Assembly (NCBI GenBank): GCA_016722045.1
Contig: JADKGY010000011.1
Coordinates: forward strand, 1-19,310
Source of the DNA: Candidatus Opimibacter skivensis
GTDB taxonomy: Bacteria > Bacteroidota > Bacteroidia > Chitinophagales > Saprospiraceae
DNA length: 19,310 nt
Direction: 5' to 3'
Below, in pieces: positions 1-7,626 of this stretch. The position numbers and the translations under genes were made by a program. Every line of letters starts with the position of its first letter. The stretch's first letter is position 1. The notes under the pieces are model-generated. The model searched no databases and was not told the origin of the DNA. It worked only from the letters and a program-made list of their open reading frames with translations.

Positions 1-1
1 C

Positions 2-76
2 TATCTCAATTGGGTGCGCGAACAAATCCTCCAGATGGATATGAATCTAAATAGCAAACTCAATGCTCCAATTTAA
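2..76 (+). CDS. 3' end of an unidentified gene (partial)
   Basis: An open frame enters from the left edge and ends at a TAA at 74-76, giving a 24-residue tail that reads YLNWVREQILQMDMN and then NSKLNAPI. The composition is that of an ordinary soluble protein C-terminus, and it precedes a stretch with no open frame. I do not recognise the family. It could be a chance frame, since only 75 bases are visible. Confidence 0.3.
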   Translation, partial: YLNWVREQILQMDMNLNSKLNAPI

Positions 77-600
77 AGACCCGACTATACATCTACTGTT
101 TACGATTCTTGGGAGCCACCTTGGTTGGCGGGTTCATCATGGGGCGATACAGGTTTAGGTGTTGGTACAATTACTGACATGTGGCGGCCTTGGCATATGG
201 GCAATCATCGGTTGGTTTTGATCAGCCAGCTGCACGTGAAAAAATATCGCTTCATTTTCCAGCGGGTTTTATCCAGCGCTCCCTATGACGCGATCCACAA
301 CTGATAGGATCACGGCATTGGCCTGCCTGTTGAGTTATGTCCTGGCTTCCCTCCTGTCTAATTGAGGACACTCCGGCCATGATATGGATGTAGCCTGATC
401 CGGAAAGTGACAGACACCCCTGTCCTCATACACGGGTCATCGAGGGCTGTCCTGGCGATTATCCGACGGAGATTTACCTGCAGCATTGAAGTTTAATCCA
501 TTTTGGATATTTAATTTCAGGCATTCTCATCATTAGCACGGCCTATGGATTTTTTATTTGATATGATTTTTGCAAAATTACGTTCCTTATTTTTTATAAA
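77..600. other. stretch without an intact gene
   Basis: No frame stays open for long on either strand. Short plus-strand pieces in different frames around 105-225 read as glycine-rich hydrophobic peptide (for example GLGIWAIIGWF ending at a stop near 219). They could be remnants of a small membrane protein of the transglycosylase-associated (YeaQ/GlsB) kind, but the pieces are too short to assign. From about 330 to 540 I see nothing coding. Confidence 0.3.
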
Positions 601-785
601 CGGGTGGAAAATCATATTCCTAATAAGTGGATTGATATTCCTATGATTGTATTAAGTTTACTCGCGAATTGGATCTGGAACATTGGTAAAAGACGTATAA
701 TGGTTTCAACTTTTTTTGGTACAAGCCCGGAACCATGAAGCCGAAAAGCTTAAAACGGTTATCTGATGTCATTGATAGCTGTCAT

Positions 786-1124
786 TGCTGAGCTTCATCT
801 GCCTATTATAAATCTTATCGCCACATTCATTTTTTATTTAGGAAATCGCAAAGGCACATATTTGTTCGTTGGCATTGTACACAGGCATTGTTGTCACAAT
901 TTTCTTTACTTGCGATGAATAGTGTTGGTTTTGGTGGACGGTCTCGGATTGTATTTAAAGATGTTGAAATATCTAATCAGTATATCTCCTATATGATCAC
1001 CGTATTCCTTTTTAACCTTATTGAGTTTATAGCCACAATTTATACGGCCATTCAGACGAGAAAAGGAATTCATATATCCTGGTGGTTCTATGGCGATCTG
1101 ACGAATGCAATAGTTCGAAAATAA
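786..1124 (+). pseudogene. remnant of a small membrane protein upstream of the M48 gene
   Basis: Consecutive plus-strand pieces in different frames give hydrophobic segments that read as one membrane protein: about 791-880 (LPIINLIATFIFYLGNRKG), about 874-910 (ALYTGIVVTIFF), then 888-1124 with ISYMITVFLFNLIEFIATIY and a tail ending GDLTNAIVRK. The stop at 1122-1124 is one base before the ATG of the M48 metalloprotease gene, so the two were probably one operon. In Bacteroidota an M48 peptidase often follows a DUF898/YjgN-type membrane gene, and this could be one, but the similarity I can see is weak. At least one frameshift lies near 880-900. Confidence 0.4.
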
Positions 1125-1125
1125 T

Positions 1126-1361
1126 ATGGAAAAACTATCCCTCAAACTATTCATCATTGTTGCAATTTTTTTTTGCGACACTTTGGGTGTTTACGTCAGG
1201 TTGACTGGATGACACAATTCAATGTGAAAAGATCAGTCAATCGACAGAAGAAAAGCTGGGAGAACTTTATTGGGATATCTATAGAAAAATGGAACATGAG
1301 ACGGAGGATAAGAAAATAACGGTCCCAATCGATTCCCTGTTGACCAGGATTTGTATGAAGA
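1126..1361 (+). pseudogene. frameshifted N-terminal part of the M48 metalloprotease
   Basis: The ATG at 1126 opens a membrane-anchor sequence, MEKLSLKLFIIVAIFF. The reading then jumps frame in a nine-T run (1166-1174) to continue as LWVFTS, jumps again near 1199 to VDWMTQFNV, and again near 1222 to EKISQSTEEKLGELYWD. That last frame runs on to KVKLHII near 1400, where one more shift is needed to join the intact catalytic part. Spliced together, these pieces read like the usual N-terminus of Bacteroidota M48 proteins: a membrane anchor, then the EEKLGEL segment, then a pre-catalytic strand. Four shifts in under 300 bases means either a dead gene or poor base calling. The T9 run is a classic indel site. 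Confidence 0.65.
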
Positions 1362-1928
1362 ATGAAATTGATCGCGCGAAAGTTAAGCTTCACATCATCC
1401 AGCAAAGATGATATCAATGCATTCGCTTTGCCGGATCATCATCTTGTCCTTTTTACCGGCCTGATTGAAGACTGTGAAAACGAAGCGGAACTCTGCGGAG
1501 TCATCGCACATGAAATGGCCCACATGGAGAATGGCCATATCATGAAGAAATTAATCAAAGAAGTTGGCTTATCCATACTGATCTCCATGACCAGCGGCAA
1601 TGCAAGTCAGGATATTGCCCAAAATGCAATCAAGGTATTATCCTCTACTGCGTATGACCGTAATCTTGAAAGCGATGCAGATATTACCGGAGCAGATTAC
1701 CTGATGAAGGCGGATATTGATCCCGAGGCTTTTGCAGGATTTCTGTATCGAATGTCTTCAAGAGAAAAAGATTATCCGAAACAATTATTCTGGATAAGTA
1801 CACATCCAAGTTCTGAAGAAAGAACTAAAGCAATCATTAATTATATCTCAGATAAGAACTATCAGAAAAAAATGGTTCTCGATTCGACACAATGGGCACA
1901 ACTGCTTCTAAGTGTTATGGAAGACTGA
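1362..1928 (+). CDS. M48 family zinc metalloprotease, catalytic part
   Basis: This is an Oma1/HtpX-like metalloendopeptidase of family M48. Motif INAFALPDHHLVLFTGLI is the conserved strand and loop before the active site. HEMAH (residues 50-54 of this frame) gives two zinc histidines and the catalytic glutamate, and the ESDADITGADY segment supplies the third zinc ligand. The STHPSSEERTKAI segment near the end is also typical. The tail is complete and stops at 1926-1928. The ATG at 1362 is unlikely to be the true start: in-frame residues before INAFALP do not match the family, and the real N-terminus lies in other frames upstream (1126-1361). Such proteins act at the envelope in protein quality control. 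Whether this copy is expressed depends on the upstream frameshifts being sequencing errors. Confidence 0.85.
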   Translation: MKLIARKLSFTSSSKDDINAFALPDHHLVLFTGLIEDCENEAELCGVIAHEMAHMENGHIMKKLIKEVGLSILISMTSGNASQDIAQNAIKVLSSTAYDRNLESDADITGADYLMKADIDPEAFAGFLYRMSSREKDYPKQLFWISTHPSSEERTKAIINYISDKNYQKKMVLDSTQWAQLLLSVMED

Positions 1929-2000
1929 CGAATTGGGCACTAAATTTGCTCAATTTATATCTTGTCACTTATGACTGCATCACTTTTCGTCAATGAAGAC

Positions 2001-2311
2001 ATGAAAAATTTTCTACCTGTTATTTTTCTTCCCGTTTGCAGTTTTCTCCCAAAAGCAAATCTATATCCCACTCGAATGGCAACAAGGGAGGATTTGATTA
2101 TTCACTCTCCCGCTCCGCAGAATCAGACAACTTCATTTGTTTTCTGGGGGACCACTCGCAGGCGATGACCCTACCCAGGCACCTGGTGATATTTCATTCA
2201 ACCCTCAAAACATACTGAACACCGCCTAAAGCCTCTACACATTTATATCGATACCATTCATTTTATCAATGACGACGCAGGCCCCTGATCCATCAATACA
2301 AGATCATCCTC
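2001..2311 (+). pseudogene. frameshifted N-terminal part of a secreted DUF6055-type protein
   Basis: The ATG at 2001 begins a signal peptide (MKNFLPVIF, then FAVFSQ after a frame change near 2030). The protein continues in other frames as QIYIPLEWQQG, GGFDYSLSRSAESDNFICF (from about 2087), PLAGDDPTQAPGDISFNPQ (from 2152, after a shift in a G5 run) and then IYIDTIHFIND. The shifts fall near 2030, 2086, 2150, 2240 and 2284. In addition there is a TAA at about 2227 where the context suggests GAA. The pieces ESDNF plus a W/F-G-D turn followed by an N-rich linker and a tyrosine-rich helix match the start of DUF6055 domains. The frame then joins the long open segment starting at 2312. Confidence 0.6.
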
Positions 2312-3643
2312 GTGATGCTCAACACCTGGACAGGCTATGACGGATGGGCCTACGGTGGAAATTATGACGGTGTCGTCGGTGCCATGTGGATGCACCCGCA
2401 AGCCGCATCATCAGGCCCCACTCTGGCGCATGAGTTTTACACACTTGAGAATTATACATGGATGATGAATCCCGGCCATGGATTCATCGACAGGTTCCCT
2501 ACAATAAGTTTTCTGGGAGCACATGCCGAATTTATGGCCCTCCAACGCTATCCCTCCGTCGCACTCGAATTTGATATGGCCCGATGGCTCAATACCTGTC
2601 AGTTTCACTGGAGCTCGACAAGACATCATTACCAGGCATTCGTTTTTCTTCAATTCATCAAAGAGAAAGATGGTATCGGTATGATCAATCGCATGTGGAA
2701 TGAAGCCAATATCGGTGAACATCCTCTCGAAACGTACAAACGTCTAAAAGGAATCACACAAAATCAACTCAATGATCTCTTTGGCGAATATGCCATGCGC
2801 AATGTCACATGGGATTATGAAATCGGAGATTTATTGCGCGAACGCGTATCCACACTCAATCCGGTTTTTGTTTCTCATCCGACTATCATTCCGGAGCTGG
2901 TTGATTCCGCGACTCAACGATACAAAATTCAAAACCATCTCGCGCCTCAGGATTATGGTTACAATATCATCAGGTTATATCCACAGCAATTGGAAGGTTG
3001 TCAAAAACGAATTGTATATCTCAATCTTTTGGGTCAATATATTTTCCCCGATTTTGGTGAAGCGGGCTTACGTTTTGGTTTTGTTGCTGTCAATTCTTCA
3101 GGCCAACCACGATACAGTGAGATGTACACCGACCATGGAGAAGAATCATTCGAAATGCAGGACGATGAAACAGAACTCTATCTGGTTGTCGTTGGCGCAC
3201 CTACTCATCATCACAATTATCCATGGGAAGTTGGTTTTCCAAAAATCTATCGCTACCCTTATGAATTCAAATTAGAAAATGCATACCCGGAAGGATTTCA
3301 ACCTGGTTTTCATGATGTACCTTCTGGCATTCCGGGTGCTCCGCATAGCAATGGAGGTGGCTTCGTGGCTTCAACTGCCTTTGCTGCTCCAACTGCATAT
3401 GTTGGACCTAAAGCTCAGGTTTTGGACCAGGCTCAAATACTGGATCAGTCAAGGATAGAAGACTATGCAGTTGTTGAGCACTCTGCGATTGTCGGTGATA
3501 CTGCTGTTATATCTGGTATTGCAGTCATAGGTGAAAATGCACATGTATATGGTAATGCAAAAATCACAGATCAGGCTCATGCTTTTGGAGGATGCGATAT
3601 TTATGATAATGCGCTTCTGGATAATAACGCACTTATTTTTTAA
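2312..3643 (+). CDS. secreted DUF6055-type peptidase-like domain followed by beta-helix repeats
   Basis: This is the central part of a large exported protein. Residues 1-150 carry the DUF6055 core: NTWTGYDGWAYGG, then GAMWMHPQAA, then TLAHEFYTLENYTW and a later Q/W-rich segment. DUF6055 proteins resemble zinc metallopeptidases with an HExxH-like helix. Here the helix reads HEFYTLEN, so the second histidine is missing or was lost to an in-frame change; activity is uncertain. Residues 365-443 form imperfect hexapeptide repeats (AQVLDQAQILDQSRIEDYAVVEHSA and on through NAHVYGNAKITDQAH), the pattern of a left-handed parallel beta-helix. The frame stops in a T-run at 3641-3643 although the repeats clearly continue as NTKVYENAQLHDNTFAG in another frame. 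ATG 2312 is internal; the true start is near 2001. The family label is moderately certain, the catalytic role is not. Confidence 0.65.
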   Translation: MMLNTWTGYDGWAYGGNYDGVVGAMWMHPQAASSGPTLAHEFYTLENYTWMMNPGHGFIDRFPTISFLGAHAEFMALQRYPSVALEFDMARWLNTCQFHWSSTRHHYQAFVFLQFIKEKDGIGMINRMWNEANIGEHPLETYKRLKGITQNQLNDLFGEYAMRNVTWDYEIGDLLRERVSTLNPVFVSHPTIIPELVDSATQRYKIQNHLAPQDYGYNIIRLYPQQLEGCQKRIVYLNLLGQYIFPDFGEAGLRFGFVAVNSSGQPRYSEMYTDHGEESFEMQDDETELYLVVVGAPTHHHNYPWEVGFPKIYRYPYEFKLENAYPEGFQPGFHDVPSGIPGAPHSNGGGFVASTAFAAPTAYVGPKAQVLDQAQILDQSRIEDYAVVEHSAIVGDTAVISGIAVIGENAHVYGNAKITDQAHAFGGCDIYDNALLDNNALIF

Positions 3644-3724
3644 TACAAAAGTTTATGAAAATGCACAGTTGCATGATAATACATTTGCTGGGCGCAACTT
3701 TGCACGGCGATATTTATCTAGGGC

Positions 3725-4684
3725 GGCGATGCTGAATTTTTCAGGGAATGTGACAATGGTACATATCTGCAGTTTGAATCCGCATATGATCGCAATTGTG
3801 ATGGACTCGATGATCATCCCGCCAATGTGGATGTCACGGAACAATTTATCTCTCCCGAATTTCAAGATTATTATTCGCTGACTTGCGATAGTTTAATTCA
3901 AAATATATTCACCGAACTCTTTTGGACCATTTGCCCCGGGGATACTTTTTATTACAATGGTAATGCGCTGACTGTCGGTGGACTATATCAGGATATTTAT
4001 CCATTATCAAGTGGCGCGGATTCAATCGTCACCTTAAACCTTGATGTCCTTGTTCCTATTGAAGCGTATGGATCAGAAGATTTATGTAACGGAGACACAT
4101 TGATGATTTCAGGCAATAGTATTACACAGCCGGGATTTTATGATATACATCTCGACACTACAAATTGCAGCACTATCCTTCATCTCACTGTGTATGAGGT
4201 CACAATTGATACCAGTATTGTCAATATGGGTACAAGCTTACATTCTCCCGCACACGAAGTACTTTTTCAGTGGTTTGATTGCAACACGAATTTACCGGTC
4301 CCCGGCGCGGTGCAAAGTGATTTCACCCCGGCTTCAATTGGATTTTACAGGGTGAGATTAACCACAATACAGGGCTGTGAAGCGTTTTCGGATTGTTACC
4401 TTGTTCTGCCTACTGCTACTTATGCGCCTTTAAATGAAATACAATGGCAGATTTTTCCAAATCCGGCTCATGATGTTCTTTATGTAAGTACAGAATCGCA
4501 GACCGCTCAGGATGGTCAATTGGAAGTTTCGGACATGCTTGGTCATGTTTTGCTAAAACAGACTATTTCAAAAGGAAGCAGTAATAATTTTATTGAGTTG
4601 AGTTCTTTGCCCGTTGGTATTTTCCTCATCACGATACAGGACGATAAAGGCACATCATCAACCAGGCTCTTTACAAAAATATAA
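3725..4684 (+). CDS. C-terminal part of the secreted protein: adhesin-like repeats and T9SS sorting domain
   Basis: The frame follows two further shifts (about 3690 and 3723) after the beta-helix. It opens with RNCDGLDDHPANVDVT, a calcium-loop-like Asp/Asn-rich segment seen at domain junctions of Bacteroidota surface proteins. Next come two repeats of the type ICPGDTFYYNG...GGLY and LCNGDTLMISG...PGFYD, with a Cys/Gly/Asp signature. The last 75 residues are a type A Por secretion sorting domain: WQIFPNPAHDVLYVS, then LEVSDMLGHVLL, then LSSLPVGIFLITI and a basic end. This domain sends the protein through the outer membrane by the type IX system and is then removed. The first ATG in this frame is 3827, but coding similarity begins about 3725. 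Together with 2001-3643 it makes one gene of about 890 codons. Confidence 0.75.
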   Translation, partial: GDAEFFRECDNGTYLQFESAYDRNCDGLDDHPANVDVTEQFISPEFQDYYSLTCDSLIQNIFTELFWTICPGDTFYYNGNALTVGGLYQDIYPLSSGADSIVTLNLDVLVPIEAYGSEDLCNGDTLMISGNSITQPGFYDIHLDTTNCSTILHLTVYEVTIDTSIVNMGTSLHSPAHEVLFQWFDCNTNLPVPGAVQSDFTPASIGFYRVRLTTIQGCEAFSDCYLVLPTATYAPLNEIQWQIFPNPAHDVLYVSTESQTAQDGQLEVSDMLGHVLLKQTISKGSSNNFIELSSLPVGIFLITIQDDKGTSSTRLFTKI

Positions 4685-4709
4685 AGGTAAAGATTAAACC
4701 ACCATTAAA

Positions 4710-4904
4710 ATGAAAAGACTCCTTTTTACAATTTGCATTCTCACCAAATATGTTTTTTTGTATTCACAAAATGATATTCAAGCTATTAAGGATGTTTTCA
4801 CAAACTACAAAAACGCCATCATGACTGACCAGGAAGATAAGGCGATTCAATATATGGATACCCGCATCTTAAAGAATTACAAACTACTAACCACCCGAAA
4901 TTAA
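4710..4904 (+). pseudogene. truncated secreted protein, N-terminal 64 residues
   Basis: The reading begins with a signal peptide (MKRLLFTICILTKYVFLYSQ, cleavage after SQ) and a helical segment IQAIKDVFTNYKNAIMTDQ ending in YMDTRILKNYKLLTTRN. This resembles the start of longer Bacteroidota secreted proteins of unknown function in which the helix leads into a SnoaL/NTF2-like or all-helical domain. Only 64 codons remain, and the stop (4902-4904) lies exactly at the left border of a repeat element (4905-4975). The simplest reading is that the element entered or recombined at this point and removed the rest, because the next base-paired feature is the element and then another gene. The function of the original protein is unknown. 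Confidence 0.55.
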
Positions 4905-4975
4905 AAGTCCCCTGGATGCTGAGCTGTAGCACAAGGATGTGAATAGCAAGTCGAAGCAAAGGGGGATTTAGGGGC
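4905..4975 (-). repeat. intergenic repeat with CCCCTAAATCCCC-type ends
   Basis: The left end AAGTCCCCT and right end GGGGATTTAGGGGC are the reverse complement of the element found at 11477-11503 and 12069-12094. In those copies the two ends are separated by only about three bases, whereas here about 48 bases lie between them. The element therefore lies in the opposite orientation with a larger core. It sits directly after a truncated gene. Confidence 0.65.
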
Positions 4976-4987
4976 AAATCCAAAAAC

Positions 4988-5362
4988 ATGAAACTAAATC
5001 ATCTTCGTCCAATGCTCTGGACCCGTCAATTAAAAGAGTCAATTGATTTCTACACCAATATCCTCGGCTTCACATGCATCGAATACAATGAAGACTGGGG
5101 CTGGGCTACAATGCATCTCGATGGTGTTGAGATCATGCTTGCAATCCCAAACGAACACGTCCCATTTGATAAACCTGTGTTCACAGGATCATTATATATC
5201 AACACAGATGATGTGGATTACTGGTGGGCACAATTGAAAGACAAAGTCAAGTTGTGCTATGACATCGAAAATTTTGAATATGACATGAGGGAATTTGCCT
5301 TCTATGACATTAACGGCTATCTGATTCAGTACGGCCAGAATATTGATGGCATTGAAGATTAA
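4988..5362 (+). CDS. VOC (glyoxalase/bleomycin-resistance) family protein
   Basis: This 124-residue protein has the length and layout of a single-chain vicinal-oxygen-chelate protein with two beta-alpha-beta-beta-beta modules. The first module opens with HLRPMLWTRQLKESIDFYTNILGF, which holds the conserved ESIDFY-lgF segment. The second carries LYINTDDVDYWWAQL and ends with AFYDINGYLIQYGQ. H5 could be the first metal ligand, but the usual second-module His and the final Glu (here Gln in LIQYG) are not present, so a metal-dependent glyoxalase I activity is not supported; a binding or isomerase-type role is possible. The gene starts just after the repeat element at 4975 and is followed by a DUF1801 gene 91 bases on. 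Its substrate cannot be read from the sequence. Confidence 0.85.
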   Translation: MKLNHLRPMLWTRQLKESIDFYTNILGFTCIEYNEDWGWATMHLDGVEIMLAIPNEHVPFDKPVFTGSLYINTDDVDYWWAQLKDKVKLCYDIENFEYDMREFAFYDINGYLIQYGQNIDGIED

Positions 5363-5453
5363 TCCTTGAAATATATCAGGAACTGTGATTTCAATCTGAA
5401 TGAAAATTCATTTTCATATATTCCGTTAAATTGTGACCATTTAATTAATTCGA

Positions 5454-5930
5454 ATGCAATCTAAAGCCACCACACCCGAAGAATACATTGACTCACTACC
5501 GGAGGATCGAAAGAAAATTATTTCAGATATCAGGAAAGTAATCTTAAAAAATCTCCCAAAGGGATTTAAGGAAGGCATAGGGTATGGCATGTTGTGTTAT
5601 TCGGTACCACACTCACTATACCCACCGGGTTATCATGTCGATCCGAAACAGCCACTGGGCCTTATCAGCATTGCCGCACAGAAAAACCATATCGCAATGT
5701 ATCATATGGGTCTGTATGCAGGACCACTCCTTCAGTGGTTTCAGGATGAATGGAAAAAAAGCACGACAAAAAAACTGGACATGGGAAAAAGCTGTGTACG
5801 TTTTAAAAAAGCCGAAGATGTCCCTCTCGAATTAATCGGCAGGCTCGCCGCTAAATTAACACCACAGGAGTGGATCAAAATATATGAGGATGTTCTGAAC
5901 AACAGAAGCACAAGTTTAGGCAAAGGCTGA
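5454..5930 (+). CDS. DUF1801 (YdhG/Fra-like) family protein
   Basis: The protein is 158 residues. Its N-terminus, TTPEEYIDSLPEDRKKIISDIRKVI, followed by LPKGFKEGIGYGMLCYSVP, is the hallmark of the DUF1801 fold, the domain of B. subtilis YdhG (Fra), an iron chaperone-like protein related to frataxin by fold. The middle holds GLISIAAQKNHIAMYHMGLY, and the end holds MGKSCVRFKKAEDVPLELIGRLAAK, where K and R residues line the family's conserved pocket. No signal peptide or membrane segment is present, so it is cytoplasmic. Its role here is unproved. The gene runs toward a DinB-like gene on the other strand, with a heptamer repeat array between the two stops. Confidence 0.85.
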   Translation: MQSKATTPEEYIDSLPEDRKKIISDIRKVILKNLPKGFKEGIGYGMLCYSVPHSLYPPGYHVDPKQPLGLISIAAQKNHIAMYHMGLYAGPLLQWFQDEWKKSTTKKLDMGKSCVRFKKAEDVPLELIGRLAAKLTPQEWIKIYEDVLNNRSTSLGKG

Positions 5931-5961
5931 GGAACCAAACTTTAGACTAATAACTTGCCAC

Positions 5962-6017
5962 TGAATACTGAATACTGAATACTGAATACTGAATACTGGA
6001 TACTGAATACTGATTAC
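5962..6017. repeat. heptamer tandem repeat, eight units of TGAATAC
   Basis: Eight consecutive 7-bp units start at 5962; five are exact TGAATAC, followed by TGGATAC, TGAATAC and TGATTAC. The array fills the gap between two converging genes and ends three bases from the DinB-like stop codon. The same heptamer makes a second array at 12396-12437. Confidence 0.9.
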
Positions 6018-6020
6018 TTA

Positions 6021-6530
6021 CTACCAGTCTCCCGCATACCCAAGACTTACTCCACTTTTAGCTTTTAAGTATTCGTAAAGTCTTCGGTTGATCTGTCGTA
6101 TGTGATGATAATCATGAGCCAGCCAGTTCGTCAGAAATGAATATGCCGTAAATTTTCCTGCAGTAGGATGTTCATATATATTATCCCATTGTGCTTCATG
6201 TAGTGACTTCAACCATTCAATCGATGCATCACGTTCGATGAGAAACGCATTTAGTTTTTCTTCAAAATTCTGCCCTGCATAATTACGTTCCTTCACCCAT
6301 CCCGATGGATTGATTGGCGGCGGAGCAAGATGAGGTGTATGCAAAGTGTTTCGGACCCTTGTCCTGAAATCCTCTTTCTCTTCATCATAAAGATGACAGG
6401 TAATCTCAAGCAATGACCAGGAGCTATCATCCGGACGGAAATTAAATTCATCCGGTTGTTTTCCATTTAGCAATGCTTTAAAGACAAATAGATTGTCCTT
6501 TAGATGTTCAATGATTTCCTCAGGTTTCAT
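6021..6530 (-). CDS. DinB-like (DinB_2/YfiT fold) metal-binding protein
   Basis: The 169-residue protein has the four-helix DinB/YfiT layout. The N-terminal helix ends in NFRPDDSSWSLLEITCHLYDEE, containing the first metal histidine H46. The C-terminal helix NWLAHDYHHIRQINR holds H139 and H143, giving the standard three-His site. The end GYAGDW is a common finish in Bacteroidota members. Such proteins are cytosolic thiol- or metal-dependent enzymes of mostly unknown substrate; the name refers to B. subtilis DinB and not to DNA polymerase IV. The start codon at 6528-6530 is followed by a conserved EEIIEHLK helix. The gene converges on the DUF1801 gene. Confidence 0.88.
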   Translation of the reverse strand: MKPEEIIEHLKDNLFVFKALLNGKQPDEFNFRPDDSSWSLLEITCHLYDEEKEDFRTRVRNTLHTPHLAPPPINPSGWVKERNYAGQNFEEKLNAFLIERDASIEWLKSLHEAQWDNIYEHPTAGKFTAYSFLTNWLAHDYHHIRQINRRLYEYLKAKSGVSLGYAGDW

Positions 6531-6620
6531 GATAGAAAGATAAATAGTTCAGGGTAACAATTTTTAAGTCATTGTCAACTTATGGTCTCCTATGTACTGA
6601 AATTCAGGAATAGATTTTGC

Positions 6621-6627
6621 AAGGAGG
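6621..6627 (+). promoter_or_regulatory. strong Shine-Dalgarno sequence AAGGAGG
   Basis: A perfect AAGGAGG lies seven bases upstream of ATG 6635. Bacteroidota genes rarely rely on such a motif, and no other gene in this window shows one this strong. It decides the start of the beta-barrel gene. Confidence 0.6.
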
Positions 6628-6634
6628 GTCTGAT

Positions 6635-7411
6635 ATGAATTTTCTTAAATCATGGCGATATCTTGGAATTGCTATCCTTATAGCTTTTTCAAGCTCGATC
6701 AAAGCCCAGATCGTCAATATCGAGAGGCTTCGCATTCCCGATGATTCCACAGGATGGTTAGGAACGGCCAGACTTAATTTTTCAGGTTCAAGATCCACAA
6801 AATCATATATCGCTCTTTCAACCGGTACGTTATTAGAATACAAATCCAAAAAAAATAAGGACCTATGGTTGTTTATCACTGATTTTAACCTCGTAAGTGC
6901 TGAAGGGGAGAAGTTTTCAAATTCTGGCTGGGGCCATATTCGCTATAACCGTAAACTTGGTAAGGCAATACGATGGGAAATATTCACACAGCTTCAATAT
7001 AACAAGCTTACAAAAATCAAACAAAGGGCGATAGCCGGAACAGGGCCTCGTTTCAAGCTCACTCAATATGATGATGCACACTTTTACCTGGGTGTGGCGT
7101 ACATGTTTGAATACGAAGAAGATGCTGAGGTTTTTTTAGTTCACCGGGATAGCAGGCTCAGTAGCTATTTTACATTTACGCTAAGTCCTGAAGAAACAGT
7201 GACTTTTACGAGCACCACCTATGGTCAACCCCTATTTGCAGATTTTAAAGATTACCGCGTAAGCAATGAAACTTCCCTTTCCCTGGAAATAAGCAAGAAA
7301 CTGACATTCAATGCTTCATTCAGATATGCATTTGATTCCCGTCCACCCGATGGAGTCCCACACAATATTTACTCTTTCTCAAATGGTATCGAATTGTCCT
7401 TCGGCAGATAA
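6635..7411 (+). CDS. DUF481/DUF2490-like outer-membrane beta-barrel protein
   Basis: The product has about 258 residues. The signal peptide ends in ALA-type context (IAFSSSIKAQ, cleavage before QIVNIERL). After it come alternating hydrophobic/polar strands with aromatic girdle residues, such as GTARLNFSGSRSTKSYIALS, then YNRKLGKAIRWEIFTQLQYNKL, and a final NGIELSFGR strand. The layout resembles salt-inducible YdiY/DUF481 or DUF2490 barrels. I chose ATG 6635 because AAGGAGG at 6621-6627 is spaced seven bases before it. An earlier in-frame TTG at 6617 would place the Shine-Dalgarno sequence inside the coding region. Ligand and role are unknown. Confidence 0.78.
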   Translation: MNFLKSWRYLGIAILIAFSSSIKAQIVNIERLRIPDDSTGWLGTARLNFSGSRSTKSYIALSTGTLLEYKSKKNKDLWLFITDFNLVSAEGEKFSNSGWGHIRYNRKLGKAIRWEIFTQLQYNKLTKIKQRAIAGTGPRFKLTQYDDAHFYLGVAYMFEYEEDAEVFLVHRDSRLSSYFTFTLSPEETVTFTSTTYGQPLFADFKDYRVSNETSLSLEISKKLTFNASFRYAFDSRPPDGVPHNIYSFSNGIELSFGR

Positions 7412-7512
7412 AACCTTTGCCTTGGTTGTCGTTTGTTCCGCGTATAAATAATTCCGTTCCCTTGCTGGTGGTTACTTAATAAGCTGTCCAAGTCTTTTCA
7501 ACTTAAGATTCA

Positions 7513-7548
7513 CTTCTCCTGAGCCTTCGCCTTCTCCTGAGCCTTCGC
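7513..7548. repeat. 18-bp tandem duplication
   Basis: Two adjacent identical copies of an 18-base unit (CTTCTCCTGAGCCTTCGC) lie at 7513-7530 and 7531-7548 in the spacer between the beta-barrel gene and the BlaI operator region. The rest of the 238-base spacer holds no gene. Confidence 0.85.
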
Positions 7549-7581
7549 CTTTCCTTCCTAAATGTTAAATTTTTATTAAAA

Positions 7582-7597
7582 TACGAATCAGTTCGTA
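7582..7597. promoter_or_regulatory. BlaI-type operator 1 (TACGAA-N4-TTCGTA)
   Basis: This is a perfect inverted repeat, TACGAA and TTCGTA separated by TCAG. An identical pair of arms recurs 45 bp downstream. The position, upstream of a BlaI/MecI-type repressor gene, and the dyad form fit the way this family binds as dimers to its own promoter. Confidence 0.75.
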
Positions 7598-7626
7598 CTA
7601 TGAATGTGATATTCCCTATTATTGTA

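Noticed and set aside
330..540. Sequence with TCCGGAAAGTGACAG and GGACACTCCGG, reminiscent of IS21-type end repeats
   Set aside because: Only two loose similarities, no regular terminal repeats and no istA/istB-like gene in the window.
2772..3275. 167-codon plus-strand open frame inside the DUF6055 gene
   Set aside because: The long in-frame DUF6055 reading covers the same bases with domain-like sequence; this frame has none.
5401..5416. Small hairpin TGAAAA-TTCA-TTTTCA before the DUF1801 gene
   Set aside because: It is short, AT-only in the stem apart from one pair, and has no T tract, so it is not a supported terminator or operator.
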